DNA from: Solen grandis
Lineage: Eukaryota > Mollusca > Bivalvia > Adapedonta > Solenidae
Reading direction: 5' to 3'
DNA length: 64,000 bases
Assembly: GCA_021229015.1 (NCBI GenBank)
Contig: CM037790.1
Span: 54,042,901-54,106,900, forward strand
A program made the translations under genes and the position numbers. This document shows, one piece after another, positions 20,821-63,917 of the stretch. The notes below the pieces were generated by a model. It made no database searches. It was given only the letters and a program-made list of their open reading frames with translations, and was not told the origin of the DNA. Every line of letters begins with the position of its first letter. Positions within the stretch are counted from its first letter, which is position 1.

Positions 20821-21997
20821 TATGCTCACCGAAGGTGACGCATATAGTCGCCGCTTCGTCCGTCCGTCCGTCCGTCCGTCACACTTTCCTTGTCCGGACT
20901 ATTTCTCAGGAACTAACGGCTTGAATTCAACGAAACTTTATGGGAAGCTTTATTACCAAGAGGAGATGCGCATATCGTCAGCATGCCCCGATTCCTAAAT
21001 TTTTCACAGAGTTATGGCCCATTGACTTTTCGGCCTATAGTACATATTGCATGATTCTTGTCCGGGCTATTTCTCAGGAACTAATGGCTTGAATTCAACG
21101 AAACTTTATGGGAAGCTTTATTACCAAGAGGAGATGCGCATATCGTCAGCATGACCCGATTCCTCAATTTTTCACAGAGTTAAGGCCCCTTGACTTTTTG
21201 GCCTATAGTTCATATTGCATGATTCTTGTCCGGGCTATTTCTCAGGAATTCATGGCTTGAATTCAACGAAACTTTATGGGAAGCTTTATCACCAAGAGTA
21301 GATACGCATATCGTCGGCGTGACCTGGTTCCTCAATTTTTCAGAGTTATGGCCCCTTGACTTTTTTTGCCTATAGTTCATGTTGCATGATTCTTGTCCGG
21401 GCTATTTCTCAGGAACTAATGGCTTGAACTCAATGAAACTTTATGTGAAGCTTTATTACCAAGAGTAGATACGCATATCGTCAACGTGACCTGGTTCCTC
21501 AATTTTTAAGAGAGTTATGGCCCCTACTACCATGTTGTTGACTAATATTCATGTCATGTTGCCTAATTTAACAGGAGATATCATTTAAACAAAACCCCAC
21601 AAAATTCAATATGCTAGTAATGTCAATCATAATCATGTCAGCTAATTGTTGTTTAGGCCATTATACACTATTTCAAATATCCAGTCATATGTCAAGAGTG
21701 TTGGTTAACCTCTTTGATATGAGCACACATTGAAATGTATGACTTAATTTTTAGTAGTATAAAAACTTAAAAAAAATCAATGAAAGATCTGATGAGTAAC
21801 ACGTATTATCATATTAAATAGTAAACTGTTACTAAGTCTCCAAATAAGAGTTGGTAAAACATCTCATCTGATGAGGAGAATAGATATGATTTAGGACTGG
21901 GGATTTCAACATATCCTCCCACCCATTGACCAAGGCCTTATTTGTAACAATGACGTTCTTCGGGGAGCATCTGTCAGTTCTACTGACTTTCTTGTTT
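20821..21997 (+). mobile_element. TATGCTCACC-family element, full copy 3
   Basis: It starts TATGCTCACCGAAGGTGACG and has (CGTC)n and four tandem core units. A unique tail (GTTGTTGACTAATATTCATG...) is shared with copy 1, and the 3' end is the same as in copy 2: CTTCGGGGAGCATCTGTCAG with the hairpin, then TTTCTTGTTT at 21997. The TCT loop and the TCTTGTT end are shared with the AGCTCACC family. Confidence 0.72.
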
Positions 21998-22469
21998 AGA
22001 ATAGTGGTGAATATTTAAAATTTATACCCAAAATATTTGAATGCTTGTCAAAAAAAAAAATATTGCAGTTAAAGGCAAAATAAGAAACTCTGTATTATCA
22101 AAATATATACATGAACAATAAACATGTGCTTCAAGTTTTAAAGCAAAATCTCAAAGAATTCAGTGAAAAAGTGAGTTAAAAATTAAAAAAAAGGGGAATT
22201 ATGTCAAAAGACAGAGTTATGTACTCTTGACATGTACAAATAGAGGTCATGGTCATAAACATGTATTTAAAGTTTCAAAGCAATACCTCAAAGGGTTAAG
22301 TGAAAAAATGAGGTGGTGTGAAAACTTTAACCAAGATTCTTTAAAAAAAAAGAAGAAAAAAAAGGGCATAACTGTTTTATAATTCATGACAGTCTGACCT
22401 CCAACACAGGCATGCAATTTCATGTGTGGGTTATGAGGTGCATCCATGGAAAGAAGTTGAAGAAAAAAG

Positions 22470-23330
22470 CAATGTTAAACAAATTTTAACACTTTAAGTA
22501 CAAAAAGGCCCAACAATATGTAAAAATATTTAAGAGTTACTGTTCCTGTAACTACTTAAAAATACATTCCTGTTTCTACTGGTTGGTCTGATGTTGATAA
22601 ACACATGTGTGAATTTTGAGAGACATCCATTGAGTGAAAGTGAAGATAATAGCAATGTAAAATAAAACTTTAAATAAAACTTTAAAAAAAGTTAAATCCA
22701 AAAAGTGCTATAAATTTGCAAAAAAAATATTTGTAAAAGTAACTGTTCCTATTTCTACTAGTTGGTGTAATGATAATGCATGTGATGCATGCGTGAAGTT
22801 TGGAAGACATCCATTGAGTTAAAGTGGAGATGATAGCATTATTAAACAAAACTTTAATGTTTTTCTAAGTCCAAAAAGGGTTATAGATTAAAAAAAAATG
22901 GAAGAGTTGCAGTTCCTGATTCTTCTTGTTGATCTCTTGATGATCAAGTCATATGTGAAGTTTGGGGGACATCTATCAAGTAAAACTGGAGAAATAGCAA
23001 TGTTAAACAAACGTTTAACATTTTTCAAAGTCCAAAAAGGGCCATATATATGCTAAAATATTTGGAAGAGTTACTGTTCCTGTTTCTACTGGTTGGTCTG
23101 ATGATGATAAACACATGTCTGAAGTTTCATAGACATCTTTTGAGTAAAACTGGAGATAATAGCAATGTTAAACAGAAGTTTAACATAAACTTTAAGTCCA
23201 AAAAGGGCCATAAATATGCAAAAATATTTGGAAGAGTTACTGTTCTTGTTTCTACTGGTTGGTCTGATGATAATAAACACAAGTCTGAAGTTTCATAGAC
23301 AAAAGCATAAAACAAAAAAAATTGGGCCGT
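22470..23330 (+). repeat. diverged tandem array, unit about 165-215 bp
   Basis: Five or so units each contain GTTACTGTTCCTGTTTCTAC, TGGTTGGTCTGATGATGATA, a CATAGACATC-type block, GGAGATAATAGCAATGTTAA and TCCAAAAAGGGCCATA. Overlapping open frames on both strands at 23050-23440 are artefacts of the repeat. It looks like the core of another molluscan element whose ends I could not define. Confidence 0.6.
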
Positions 23331-24043
23331 AAATATGCAGAGATTTTAGCTGAAGACAAAGGTAAATGACACTGAAAGTAAAGGGCCATTCTCCAAAATT
23401 TATTATAACATCCTTTACAATTTGTCAATACATTAAGCATATATCATCAGCCTATCTTAAATAAGATCAAAGTAATACTGTTGATATAATTTTCCAAAAA
23501 AGAGCATATACCCTGAAGAGAAGAGCTCTCCTTGGAATATTTTTTGCAACATCAGACTATTTTGATAGGAACAATGTGATGCTGCAGATTTTCTCATTTT
23601 TTTTAAAAAAAAATAAGGGCACTAACTGTGAAAGGAAAAGAGGTTCTAATAGAAATATTTGCTCGCGACACATTGTCTCCAAGTCATTGATACATGTACC
23701 AAATATCATCAGCTAAATTTAAATATAAAGAGAATTGCTCTGGGAAGGGAAGACATTTTTTTAACAATGGACAATAACTAAGAAAAAGGGGCAATAGAGG
23801 GCAGAGTACAATACACCTAATTATAACATTTCAGGCCACTTGATTTGACCTGGTTACCTTCAGCAGTAACCAATGTCAAATATTGGGTACAATAAGTGTT
23901 CAAAGTTTTTATACAGATTATAATTAAAAGAAAATAAGTCAAACATCTGGAGGTCTCATTTTCCAGAATTGCAGGAAAGAACCATGAGATTATCATTAGG
24001 AAAAATATTTTTGAACACTAGCTCCAGGAGTAAAATTTTGAAT
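23331..24043. other. AT-rich stretch, nothing recognised
   Basis: No exon or structured repeat is seen; it probably continues the decayed repeat to its left. Confidence 0.35.
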
Positions 24044-24285
24044 TTAACCTTTTCCCTCATATAGACTCATTTTGACGCCCTCAACAGGTATCACATAAAG
24101 CCTGATCTGCAAAAAACCACAGTTAAACCTTACCAAATTTAATTACAAAATCCTCATTTCCAGACCACTGAGGAGCAGCGAACAGCATAAAACCTGATCA
24201 GCCTGCGAGTTACTCGCAGGCTGATCTGGTTTTATGCTGTTCGCATAGGTCTTTTCATGGTGTCCTCTATGAGGGAAAGGGTTAA
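24044..24285. mobile_element. TTAA-flanked palindromic MITE, copy 1
   Basis: Bounded by TTAA on both sides, with terminal inverted repeats TTAACCTTTTCCCTCATA / TATGAGGGAAAGGGTTAA. The centre is a long hairpin (AACCTGATCAGCCTGCGAGT against ACTCGCAGGCTGATC). A second, closely similar copy lies at 63676-63917. The TTAA duplication suggests piggyBac-type mobilisation. No protein is encoded. Confidence 0.8.
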
Positions 24286-25860
24286 GTACATGTATATATA
24301 TATATGAAGAGGACATACAGAAACTAGCTGCCTCCACTTAAGACATCATTTTTCAAAGGATCAAATTCATTTTAACAATGTGGTAAGTGGGTGACTATTT
24401 GTGCCAAATGAAATTAAAAAATTAAAATCTGACCATTAGTTACAAAGATTTTTTTTATAAATATATAAACAGTATGATTATTAGGAAACTAGCCAACCAT
24501 CTGGTGCTCCAGGAATAAACTTCAAGTAAGCAATTATGGTAGAAGGCAATGAGGTAACATTAATAATTAATTTTAAACTGATGAAATTGAATTATCTGGC
24601 TCTTTGTTTCAGGGAACAGCTTTTTAAAAATTTTCAAAATCAAATTTTGTTGGTTGCCACTGCAAACGACAAATGGGCATCGACAATATTTTATATCTTT
24701 TAAAGCAAATTGTTGCCATCAGAAGATGGGACACAAGGTGATCAGAATAGCTCACCTTCAGCTTGATGTGCTATGTTGAACTAAGAACGGTTATGATCAG
24801 GATACATCGTTTTAAGTTATTGATTGTGTTATTTCAATTATTTAAGAAGCAGTTTTGGTCCATGAAAAAAAAGAAAAGAAATTAAAAATGGAAACAAACT
24901 GATGTGCTTACACTTTAGAAAGGATGACTGACAATCTGGAATGTCAGTCTCCCATATTTTCTCCTCAATAAACAAATCTATAAGTTCAAAAAAAAGATTT
25001 CAGAGTTTCTTCTTACATTTCAGAGCATGAGATTAAATACCATTTGCTATAAGAACATTCATGAGAAACTTTTTAATCACCAGATCAATACATAAGGGAG
25101 TTTTAGACCTTCTGAACTTTTAGTTAAGAGAAATCTGAGTTGAAATGTTGTGACATGCAAGCAAGGTCATTTTTTTATGAGGGTAAATATAAAACACAAC
25201 AAATCATCAAAAATAAAACTAAAAGAAAAAGAGAAAATATAGTATAACAGGTTTGTCAGTGAGTGTTGTGCATCCGTTCATTGGCAGACAGGCACATATA
25301 TACAGACCATTTCACTCTGAAATAAGACGTTCACTTAGTCAAGAAGTCCTCTCTGACTGTCACCAAGTCAATCTTCATGTTGGTATAACATTCCACACAG
25401 TGTTCAGTTGGGTAGTAAACATATGCATCAGATTTCCCACCAGTCACAGGTTTGTCAGTTTTGTCACAAAGTATACCACATATATGTATTTCCAAACTCC
25501 TGATGAAATGGTCTATTGGTTATTTGAGGTGTTAACTGCTGCTGAGGTGAACAGAATGCTGAATTTTGGCTTGAAAACTGGATAAAAGCTGCCCCTGGCC
25601 TTTCTTAAACACTTATGTAGCTGCCCCCAGCCTTTCTTTTTAAGCACTTATGTATTGTCAGTGTCCAATTTACCAGGGTTTTTTGCAGCCACTCCCATTT
25701 TCTATGTATTGCAAGCTTAAAAAAAAGTCGAAAAATGAAGATAAGTTGCATATTCATTATTTTAAATATACAGTGTGTGAACATCAGTAATATATCTGAT
25801 TTGGTATTAAAACATATAAATTAGAAAGAGATTCCAGAGATACTGGATTCACATACTGCA
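24286..25860. other. AT-rich intergenic stretch
   Basis: No gene recognised. A 110-codon plus-strand frame at 25253-25585 has no domain features, AT-rich content and no splice context; I do not support it as a gene. Confidence 0.35.
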
Positions 25861-25861
25861 T

Positions 25862-25875
25862 ATTACTCACAATAG

Positions 25876-25917
<42 letters not shown>

Positions 25918-26275
25918 GTGGGCTACCGACCAGGTAGCTCAGTCGGTAGAGCATTCAACCCTGTAAGTGCAAGGTCCCAGGTTCAAGTCCCGGTCAGGCT
26001 ATACATATTTCTCACCGTGTGACATAAGGCGCCCAATGTTTGACTGTGACATAAGTGGCAGGTCTGTCTAATTATGCCTACACATGGTTATATTTACCCA
26101 ATAACTCCTAGAATTCAGGGACAAATTCTAAAATGAAGGGGGATAATGTCACAGTACTGATTACTCACAATAGGGAAGAAAGATGTGTATGTGGCCGTGA
26201 AGCTCTGCCGGTAGAGCATTCGCCCTATAAGCAAGAGGCCCCGGGTTCCAGTCACAGTCAGGCTGCAAATCTTTC
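25862..26275 (+). repeat. two tRNA-derived SINE units in tandem with a (TA)n run
   Basis: ATTACTCACAATAGGG occurs at 25862 and again at 26160, each followed by a tRNA-like head. The heads are 25928-26000 (A box TAGCTCAGTCGGTAGAGC, B box GGTTCAAGTCC) and 26191-26264 (AGCTCTGCCGGTAGAGC, GGGTTCCAGTC). A (TA)n tract of about 38 bases separates the first lead from its head. The acceptor stems do not pair, so these are SINE heads and not tRNA genes. Both are followed by a CTCNCC..GTGACATA tail. Confidence 0.6.
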
Positions 26276-26399
26276 TCTCCTAACAGTGACATAGGTGTAA
26301 ATAATAAAACAAATGTATTGCAATAAAGCATTAAAATTTCATTACATAAATTGTTTCCCATATTTTATTTTACTCATTATATACAATTTTTTTCCATTA

Positions 26400-27621
26400 A
26401 TTAATTATACTCATAGCTGAACACAAAGCTGCAGATATCTGAAATGAATTTTTTTTTTCTCTGCCTAGAAATACTGTAGCCATCATATTGTGAAATCTCA
26501 AGCATTATAAAAATAATCACTAACAATTACAGCAATGTAAAAGTCCGAACCTTTCCGAAATGTACTTTCATTTCTGGGATATAATCAGTAACATGCAAAA
26601 GGATATTTATGTAATATTCCATAAACCTCTATCTAATTTAGTTTCATAGTTACAATAAATATCAACTTACCGTGTATTGATTTTCAATCCAGTTGTAGAT
26701 TTCTATTTTGCTCATCAAAATGTATGTCAGGCTTCAATTCGCTCTGCTCAGATTCAGAATATGAAAAATCTCGACTCTTACAATGGTTTTGCACTACTCC
26801 CATTTCAAAACAATATTTATCAAATTGACATGAGCTTGTATATTTCAGTTTATAATTAAAATCGATAGAGTGTGTTTTTATGTTGCTACATTTTTGCCTT
26901 CATTTTCAGCATTGAATACAATTCATTCCTCGATTTTTTTGCGTATTATCCCTTCATTTTTTAGTTCAGTTATGCTCCCTCAATTCTAGGCAAAAAGTTC
27001 ATGTTTTATTATTATTACGAAAATATGCCGAAACTGCAACCGAACGGATTTATACCCCCAAATCCGGTTCCATTGACAACCTACGAAACAAATACAGTAT
27101 GCCCGGCGGTGATCCGCCGTGCAACAAGGACTACGATTCACCATTACCATCTCCCTAACTTGGCCTGATCACACAAATTTGTGCGAAATGAGAGTTCTGC
27201 ATACAAAGTCAATGTTGATAAATATTCTATTTAATGAACATACACATTTAACTTCAATAACCACTGTAATTGCAAGTGCAACATTACTTAATCAATCTCA
27301 TGCAAATGAAGTAACAAAATGTATAAATGATAATCACGATTTTCCTGCATTTACAGTTCCAGTTTCAAGGACCTTTATGTTTAAAATTTCCCCAATAGTA
27401 AGAAACTTTCAATCCCGTGAGATAAATTTCAATAGATCTATCACTTCATAGGTTAATTTCTCAGAATTACAGAGGATATTAAAATTTATTTTCAGATAAA
27501 ATATGTTTGTGTTGAATCAGTTAAGATTTTGTTTACAATATATTTATTGCTTGTATCAATTAATCGTGTAATGAGGCTAGATGTGCAAGCCTGTAACAGC
27601 AAGCATATATATCTTTTAACA
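26400..27621. other. possible 5' flank of the mesh-like gene
   Basis: No exon could be assigned. A GC-richer patch at 27035-27125 contains CCGGCGGTGATCCGCCG, which can form a hairpin. The first exons of the mesh-like gene (signal peptide, start of NIDO) should lie here or in the gap, but nothing matches. The 110-codon frame at 27119-27451 shows no NIDO features. Confidence 0.3.
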
Positions 27622-27721
27622 NNNNNNNNNNNNNNNNNNNNNNNNNNNNNNNNNNNNNNNNNNNNNNNNNNNNNNNNNNNNNNNNNNNNNNNNNNNNNNN
27701 NNNNNNNNNNNNNNNNNNNNN
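27622..27721. other. assembly gap (100 N)
   Basis: Run of N directly against the first recognisable NIDO exon; it probably removes coding sequence. Confidence 0.95.
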
Positions 27722-27722
27722 A

Positions 27723-58491
<30,769 letters not shown>

Positions 58492-59545
58492 GCTAACCTT
58501 TGGACGGGAGCATGTAGTGCCCTAATTTGTTCACACTGTTGTCAGCACACGGACGGATGAACGGCGTTGCCTCTAGTGAAATCTCGTGTTGATTGATATG
58601 CATCCGTTACTGGTGGTACAAGAGACAAAGCTGGACAAAGATTATTTTCTGTGAAATATTTGTGTGTTGTTAGTGTTTCGGATTGCTATCATTGAAAACA
58701 CCAACATGTTCTACACGTTTATATTAAAAACTACCCGGAAAATAATAGGGGGGATCCGCTGTTTACACGCGGTCTGGTCGAGCAAGGCTTATGAACTTCG
58801 GAGATTGCAAAAAAGTAGTACCAATGTTTTGGAAGTAGCGCATATAGTGTTGGCTTTAAACATTGCTGAGTCATACATAAAGAGTGTTTTTTCCGCAAGA
58901 TGATTTGCCATGTGAAAATCATTAAATCATTTAAAAACAGGTAGAATTGTTAAACCGAAGTGCATTATTGGAATGCATCGACAATCATTTTTAGTAAAGA
59001 TGTCTGTTGTAATATGTTGCGATATTAGTTGAACGGACATGCCACAGACAAATTTGGGTGACGTGGCAAGGGAACTCCAACAGATTGTGTTCTTTATGAC
59101 CAAGAATTGAAACAGACACTAACAAAATGAGTCGTCTGCTTCCGCTTTCATTTTGTCGTCTGCCATCCACGAGCGTCAATAGTTGCAAAAAAAGGCCAAC
59201 TGCTTTCTTCTCCACGTGAACATAGTGCATTTCTGCATAGAAAGTAATATATTGGATACTTGAAATATGTGTTACAGAACAATTTCTTACTGATAGTGCT
59301 CATCTGTTTATCTCCATTCATCATATTTCTGTTTGTGCATGTCTGCAAAAAATTCGTGCAAGCGACGGACAGATTGTAAAGTGTGATACGTACAATATTG
59401 CTGCACAGTTTAGGTAATTGTATCTATATATAGAGCGATTTCAGAGAAATCAATGCAAAGCTTGAATCAACTCAGGCAGATTTGCTTCCTGGTCTTCTGT
59501 GTTGTAAATATTCATCAGAAAATAAAGAAATAAAATGAAAGTATA
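58492..59545 (+). other. probable 3' untranslated region of the mesh-like gene
   Basis: About 1 kb from the stop codon to an AATAAA at 59521-59526 (followed by a second, overlapping AATAAA at 59530). Small open frames here on both strands have no supporting features. Confidence 0.5.
59521..59536 (+). terminator. candidate polyadenylation signal
   Basis: AATAAAGAAATAAAATG, two closely spaced signals, the first good match after the stop codon of the mesh-like gene. Confidence 0.45.
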
Positions 59546-62500
59546 TGCACTGTGATCTTTCATCGTAAGGAGTGAAATATAATAGTGTATATTTCATATA
59601 TGTAGTGAAATTCGATTGTTCATATTTCATCGGTGTACGTGAAATAAATGAGACTGTAAGAGACTAGATGTTTTTGTATGGATCATTTTCGTAGATTCTT
59701 AATTTTGTCTCAAATCAAAATAAATCATTTTATATATTTTAACGGAGGAAAGTAGTTCGTAACAAAAATCACCATTAGAAATTTTATTTATTGTTCATCA
59801 GGTTTCAATATTATAAACACTTTAGAAAATGATTTCAAATAGTTATGGAGGTACTTTATACAGGTATATAGTTTTGTTGATTATGAGTGCGTTGATAAGT
59901 GCATGGTGTTTCTATTTTTAGGTCAAGGTAAAACTTCTTTCTCTAATCAAAATTTTCAGTATTCATCTGCAACCGAGTGCTAAAGCTTTGCTAGTACAGT
60001 TTAAAAATGTTTTTTATAATGGTGGTTTAGCATTCAGTTACTTACATTCCGGAACGAAACGCATAAAAAACGCTGGCCTAACAAAGCTATAATACACTGA
60101 CACGTTGAACAATGTGTACACATGTATATGTTTATTAAACAAATTTAAAGGATATGAAGATTTTGAGAGCATTAGATTTAAAGAACTGCTTATACTAATA
60201 TAAGCTTAAGTTAATATAATTAAGTTCGTAATTGTTTGATTTTTATGACATTGGATTTGGCAATCATCTTATTTGCCCGATACTAATGTTTGGAGATTTT
60301 TTTTCTGCAGGAAAGAAGTTATTTTTAATCGATATGTCACTAGAAATTTAACCCAGTTAATAGAGAATAATTTATAGAATTTTAGAATGATTTTACTAAG
60401 TTATATGTTTGATATAATTTATAATATCACATTAAAATTATTCGAATATATAACCTTAAAATCTGCTGATTCTTTTTTTTAACAATATTTTCTCATGGAC
60501 TGGTTTTGTCATTTTGATATCTACAAATTTGATTTTCCTCGGATTAACCCTTTGCATTGCTATATTCTCGTGAACCAGTCCGTCATAATTTCTATTTATA
60601 GATAGTTGTTGTCACCATGTCGAGAAATTTTGCGCTGCTTGAGTTATGAATGAAATTTAAGTCATATAGAAGGGAAGCAAAACATGTTTCTTTGTTTAAT
60701 GTTTTGTGTGTAATGACAAAACAAACATCCTTGCCTACAAAATGTTTAGTCAAACAATAACGAATCAAGTTTGATAGTGCGTGCGCGCAGTTAGGAACAA
60801 ATTTGTATTTTGAATATGTTTCCATTTGGTGCAATATAACTAGTCATTATTATCGATTCATTGTTTTGTATAATGGTATATGTAGATAAGTGTATGTCTG
60901 TCTCGTTTTAAAGACGCGTTATGCATGAGATTCCGTTTCCTGTGAAGTTTATATGTGATGGTAAATTCATTGAGTATTTTTTCGGGGAATATCCTGTTCA
61001 TCTTTTATACTTAGGATTAAGATTTCATAGTATAATGCACGTTTTAACATGTCTTTAATTAGCAAGTAAACAGCCATTTTAAATACGCATGTGAAAAGAA
61101 ATGAAACCTTCTTTTTTATCTCATACGTTGTGGTCAAACATGATTTGTCATAAACTGCTTCTTTTTAACAATAATACGTGACATTATAAAAATGAATTTT
61201 ACTAAGTATTTCAGATTATGTTTAATACTAAGATAGTAAAGGCTAGTATACGAGATTTTATTATTCCACGTTAATACGTGTATTTGGTGGCAAAGTAATC
61301 GATGACGTCATCTCTTATGTCTTTTACGTTTTAAAGCTTGTTTGGTTGATTATAACACAGACAATTGAAATACATTTGAACCTGTATTAGCGGTCACCTG
61401 TATTAAGTGGTCAACCTTCATTTAGTGGTTAGTTTTGATATTACCAAAGTAGCATTTTGTAATATGTTTAACCTTCATATGGCGACCACCTCTGTAAAGC
61501 GGCTTATTTTGCTCGTTTTGTTTTCGACTGACCGCTTAAGGCAGGTTTGACTGTAGAGAGAGCTCATATTTGTGTGTGTGAAAACTTGTCTGAAAAACGT
61601 AATGTCAAAGTAAATACCTGTGATTCAATTCAAAATTATATTGTTTATAGCTTTTAATGTGGTCTAAAAAATGGTGCCAACTCGCACGCACTTCCCTTAG
61701 TTGGAATAACAGCACATATTAATTCTAGGTAAATCTGATATTATTTACATAGAAAAGAGAAAAAGGACTATTTTAACTATACACACATTCTTCAGAATAA
61801 GTGGTTATGTATGCTATTTTCTACAATCAGATTGATTTTTTTTTTCAAACAATTTGAAATTTTTATTTTTTTTATCTTGTATAGTGTACGCTCTCTAGGT
61901 AAGGCAAAAATATAATTTTCATGATTTTTTTTACCATGTAACTGCAGTGTTTGACCGTGTTGTGTTGGGTATGAAAGTAGTACTTACAAAAACATTGTGA
62001 GTTTACTAGTCTTCTAGCATTAGCGACGTCATGACGTTATGACAGTGACTAGTCAGTGACGTCAGTCACATTTCGTTTGTCACAGTGATTTGTCCTAATT
62101 TATTTTAATTGAATTGACTTTAAAATCAGGTCATTTATCACCTTGCTCTATGACATCACATTTTCAGTATGAATTTCATTGTCTACACACATACCCTGAA
62201 GGGAAACAACCCAGGGAAGCATTTTCATTTTGTTTTAGTTCACAGAACATGATTATTATTGTAGAGGGCACCACCTGTTGTAATTGGTGCTTTAAATAGA
62301 ACATAAACGTTCTAGGTAGCCATGGGAACAACTACATGTTTGTATGTTACATCCCCTTATATAGTCAGGAATCTATAAATAGCATTAATGTAAACTTAAG
62401 TCGAGCGTTTTTTTTTGTGAATTCAAAATCATGACTTGTAATCAAATATAGATCGTTTTAATCGGTACCTATTTTAAATGATTGAGACTTGTTTCTCTCT

Positions 62501-63675
62501 GAAACTACGATCTTGCATTTTTGGATTTTAATTTTCATGCTATGCCGCATTGTATTTACATGGTGTTTTTTTAGAGAGAATGCCATAGCTTTTTTCGCAA
62601 ATTATTTCTTATTTTATGCACTGGTATATGTAGAATTGTATATGTTAAATGCATGACCTTTTTTCAAATCAGGTACATACATGCACGTGCTTTGTTGAGT
62701 AGATATACCTATTTTCGACCATGCCGCGTATTTATCAAATATACGCAATTACTAAGCGAGAATGTGTATATTTTAATTGCAGTTTTAACGTCTGTTTTGT
62801 CTTTGACTTGCAATTTGATGTGAAATAGGTGCTGATACCAACCGGTTATTTTTTCTTTTATTTTCGATTTTTATTACATTTCATGAGTACCCACACTGTT
62901 AAGATATGTATTATCAATGTATGACGTCACAGAACCGAAACGGCTCATGGTACTGTATATATATAGATCATACCACTTACGCTCTGTACATAGACTATTT
63001 ACATTATAATGTTATTATCATATCTTGTTATTTATTATATGTAAAAATCAGCAAAGAGACACAATGAAAAATAAAACAATAGAATATTTATTATGTGTGC
63101 TTTGGTTGTTTATGCAGGACCCACGTGTTGATAATACAGACAAATAAAACCATTTGCTTCACCTCCATCAAATTTCTAGCGTTTTCATTGGTCGAATCGG
63201 GGTCACGTGGTGACCCCTATATTTCTTTCTAGGTTCAGTAGAAATTCATATAGGATCAGTTGTTACAAAATGACGTTTGAAATGGAAAAAAAATGCAATA
63301 TATAACTATGAAAAGTTGTCGATGAAACAAATCAATTATAATCCGTGTAGTGGGATTAGTATAAGAACTTGTTTCCCAATCGACGTAAAATAATAAGTTT
63401 AAATAAAACTCATTTTTAATCATAAAAACAACATATTTACTGCGGGTCCCCCCTTTGGAATATGACATCTCAAATCAGCGATGGAGCGAAAGCAACATAA
63501 CTTGATCTTAGTTATCATAAAAAGCCCTTGAAAGTAAAATTATATCGTGAAAAAGACACTTTACATGCAAAAGGGTCTGGCACGAAATGTGGGTCATTAA
63601 TCTCTATATTTTATATTACAGTTATTTATAACACAACCTTCATGTCAGGCTTCTTTGTTTACATGAATCGTAACT
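59546..63675. other. AT-rich intergenic sequence
   Basis: No gene recognised on either strand. The stretch 61380-61560 is a diverged relative of the 'sum of ... GTGGTC/GCGGTCACC ... CAGGTTTGACTGTA' family also seen at 38490-38620 and 54785-55180. A SINE tail fragment lies at 63359-63404. Confidence 0.45.
63184..63226 (+). promoter_or_regulatory. possible promoter-like cluster: CCAAT, E-box palindrome, TATA
   Basis: Within 45 bp: ATTGG (inverted CCAAT), then GGGGTCACGTGGTGACCCC (63199-63217; 8-bp arms around GTG, containing the E-box CACGTG), then CCTATATTTC. Palindromic GTCACGTG sites are typical targets of bHLH-zip factors. No gene start is visible to the right within the window, so function is only inferred. 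Confidence 0.25.
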
Positions 63676-63917
63676 TTAACCCTTTCCCTCATATAGACTC
63701 ATTTTGACGCACTCAATAGGTACCACATAAAGCCTGATCTGCAGAAAACCACAGTTAAACCTTACCAAATTTAATTACAAAATCCTCATTTCAAGACCAC
63801 TGAGGTATAGCGAACAGCATAAAACCTGATCAGCCTGCGAGTTACTCGCAGGCTGATCAGGTTTTATGTTGTTCGCATAGGTCTTTTCATGGTTTCCTCT
63901 ATGAGGGAAAGGGTTAA
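63676..63917. mobile_element. TTAA-flanked palindromic MITE, copy 2
   Basis: TTAA on both sides, ends TTAACCCTTTCCCTCATATA / TATGAGGGAAAGGGTTAA. The central hairpin is CATAAAACCTGATCAGCCTG... against its mirror, with 25-base perfect arms around a single T. It is the same size and about 95% identical by eye to 24044-24285, which is 39 kb away. Confidence 0.82.

Noticed and set aside
23050..23440. Four overlapping frames on both strands
   Set aside because: All lie in the tandem array at 22470-23330 and its edge; frames repeat with the unit.
25253..25585. 110-codon plus-strand frame
   Set aside because: No recognisable domain, AT-rich codon use and no splice or promoter context; chance length for this composition.
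25928..26000. Possible tRNA gene
   Set aside because: A and B boxes are good but the acceptor stem does not pair and it is part of a repeated SINE unit.
27119..27451. 110-codon plus-strand frame just before the Mesh-like exons
   Set aside because: Tested as signal peptide or NIDO N-terminus; no hydrophobic leader and no NIDO pattern.
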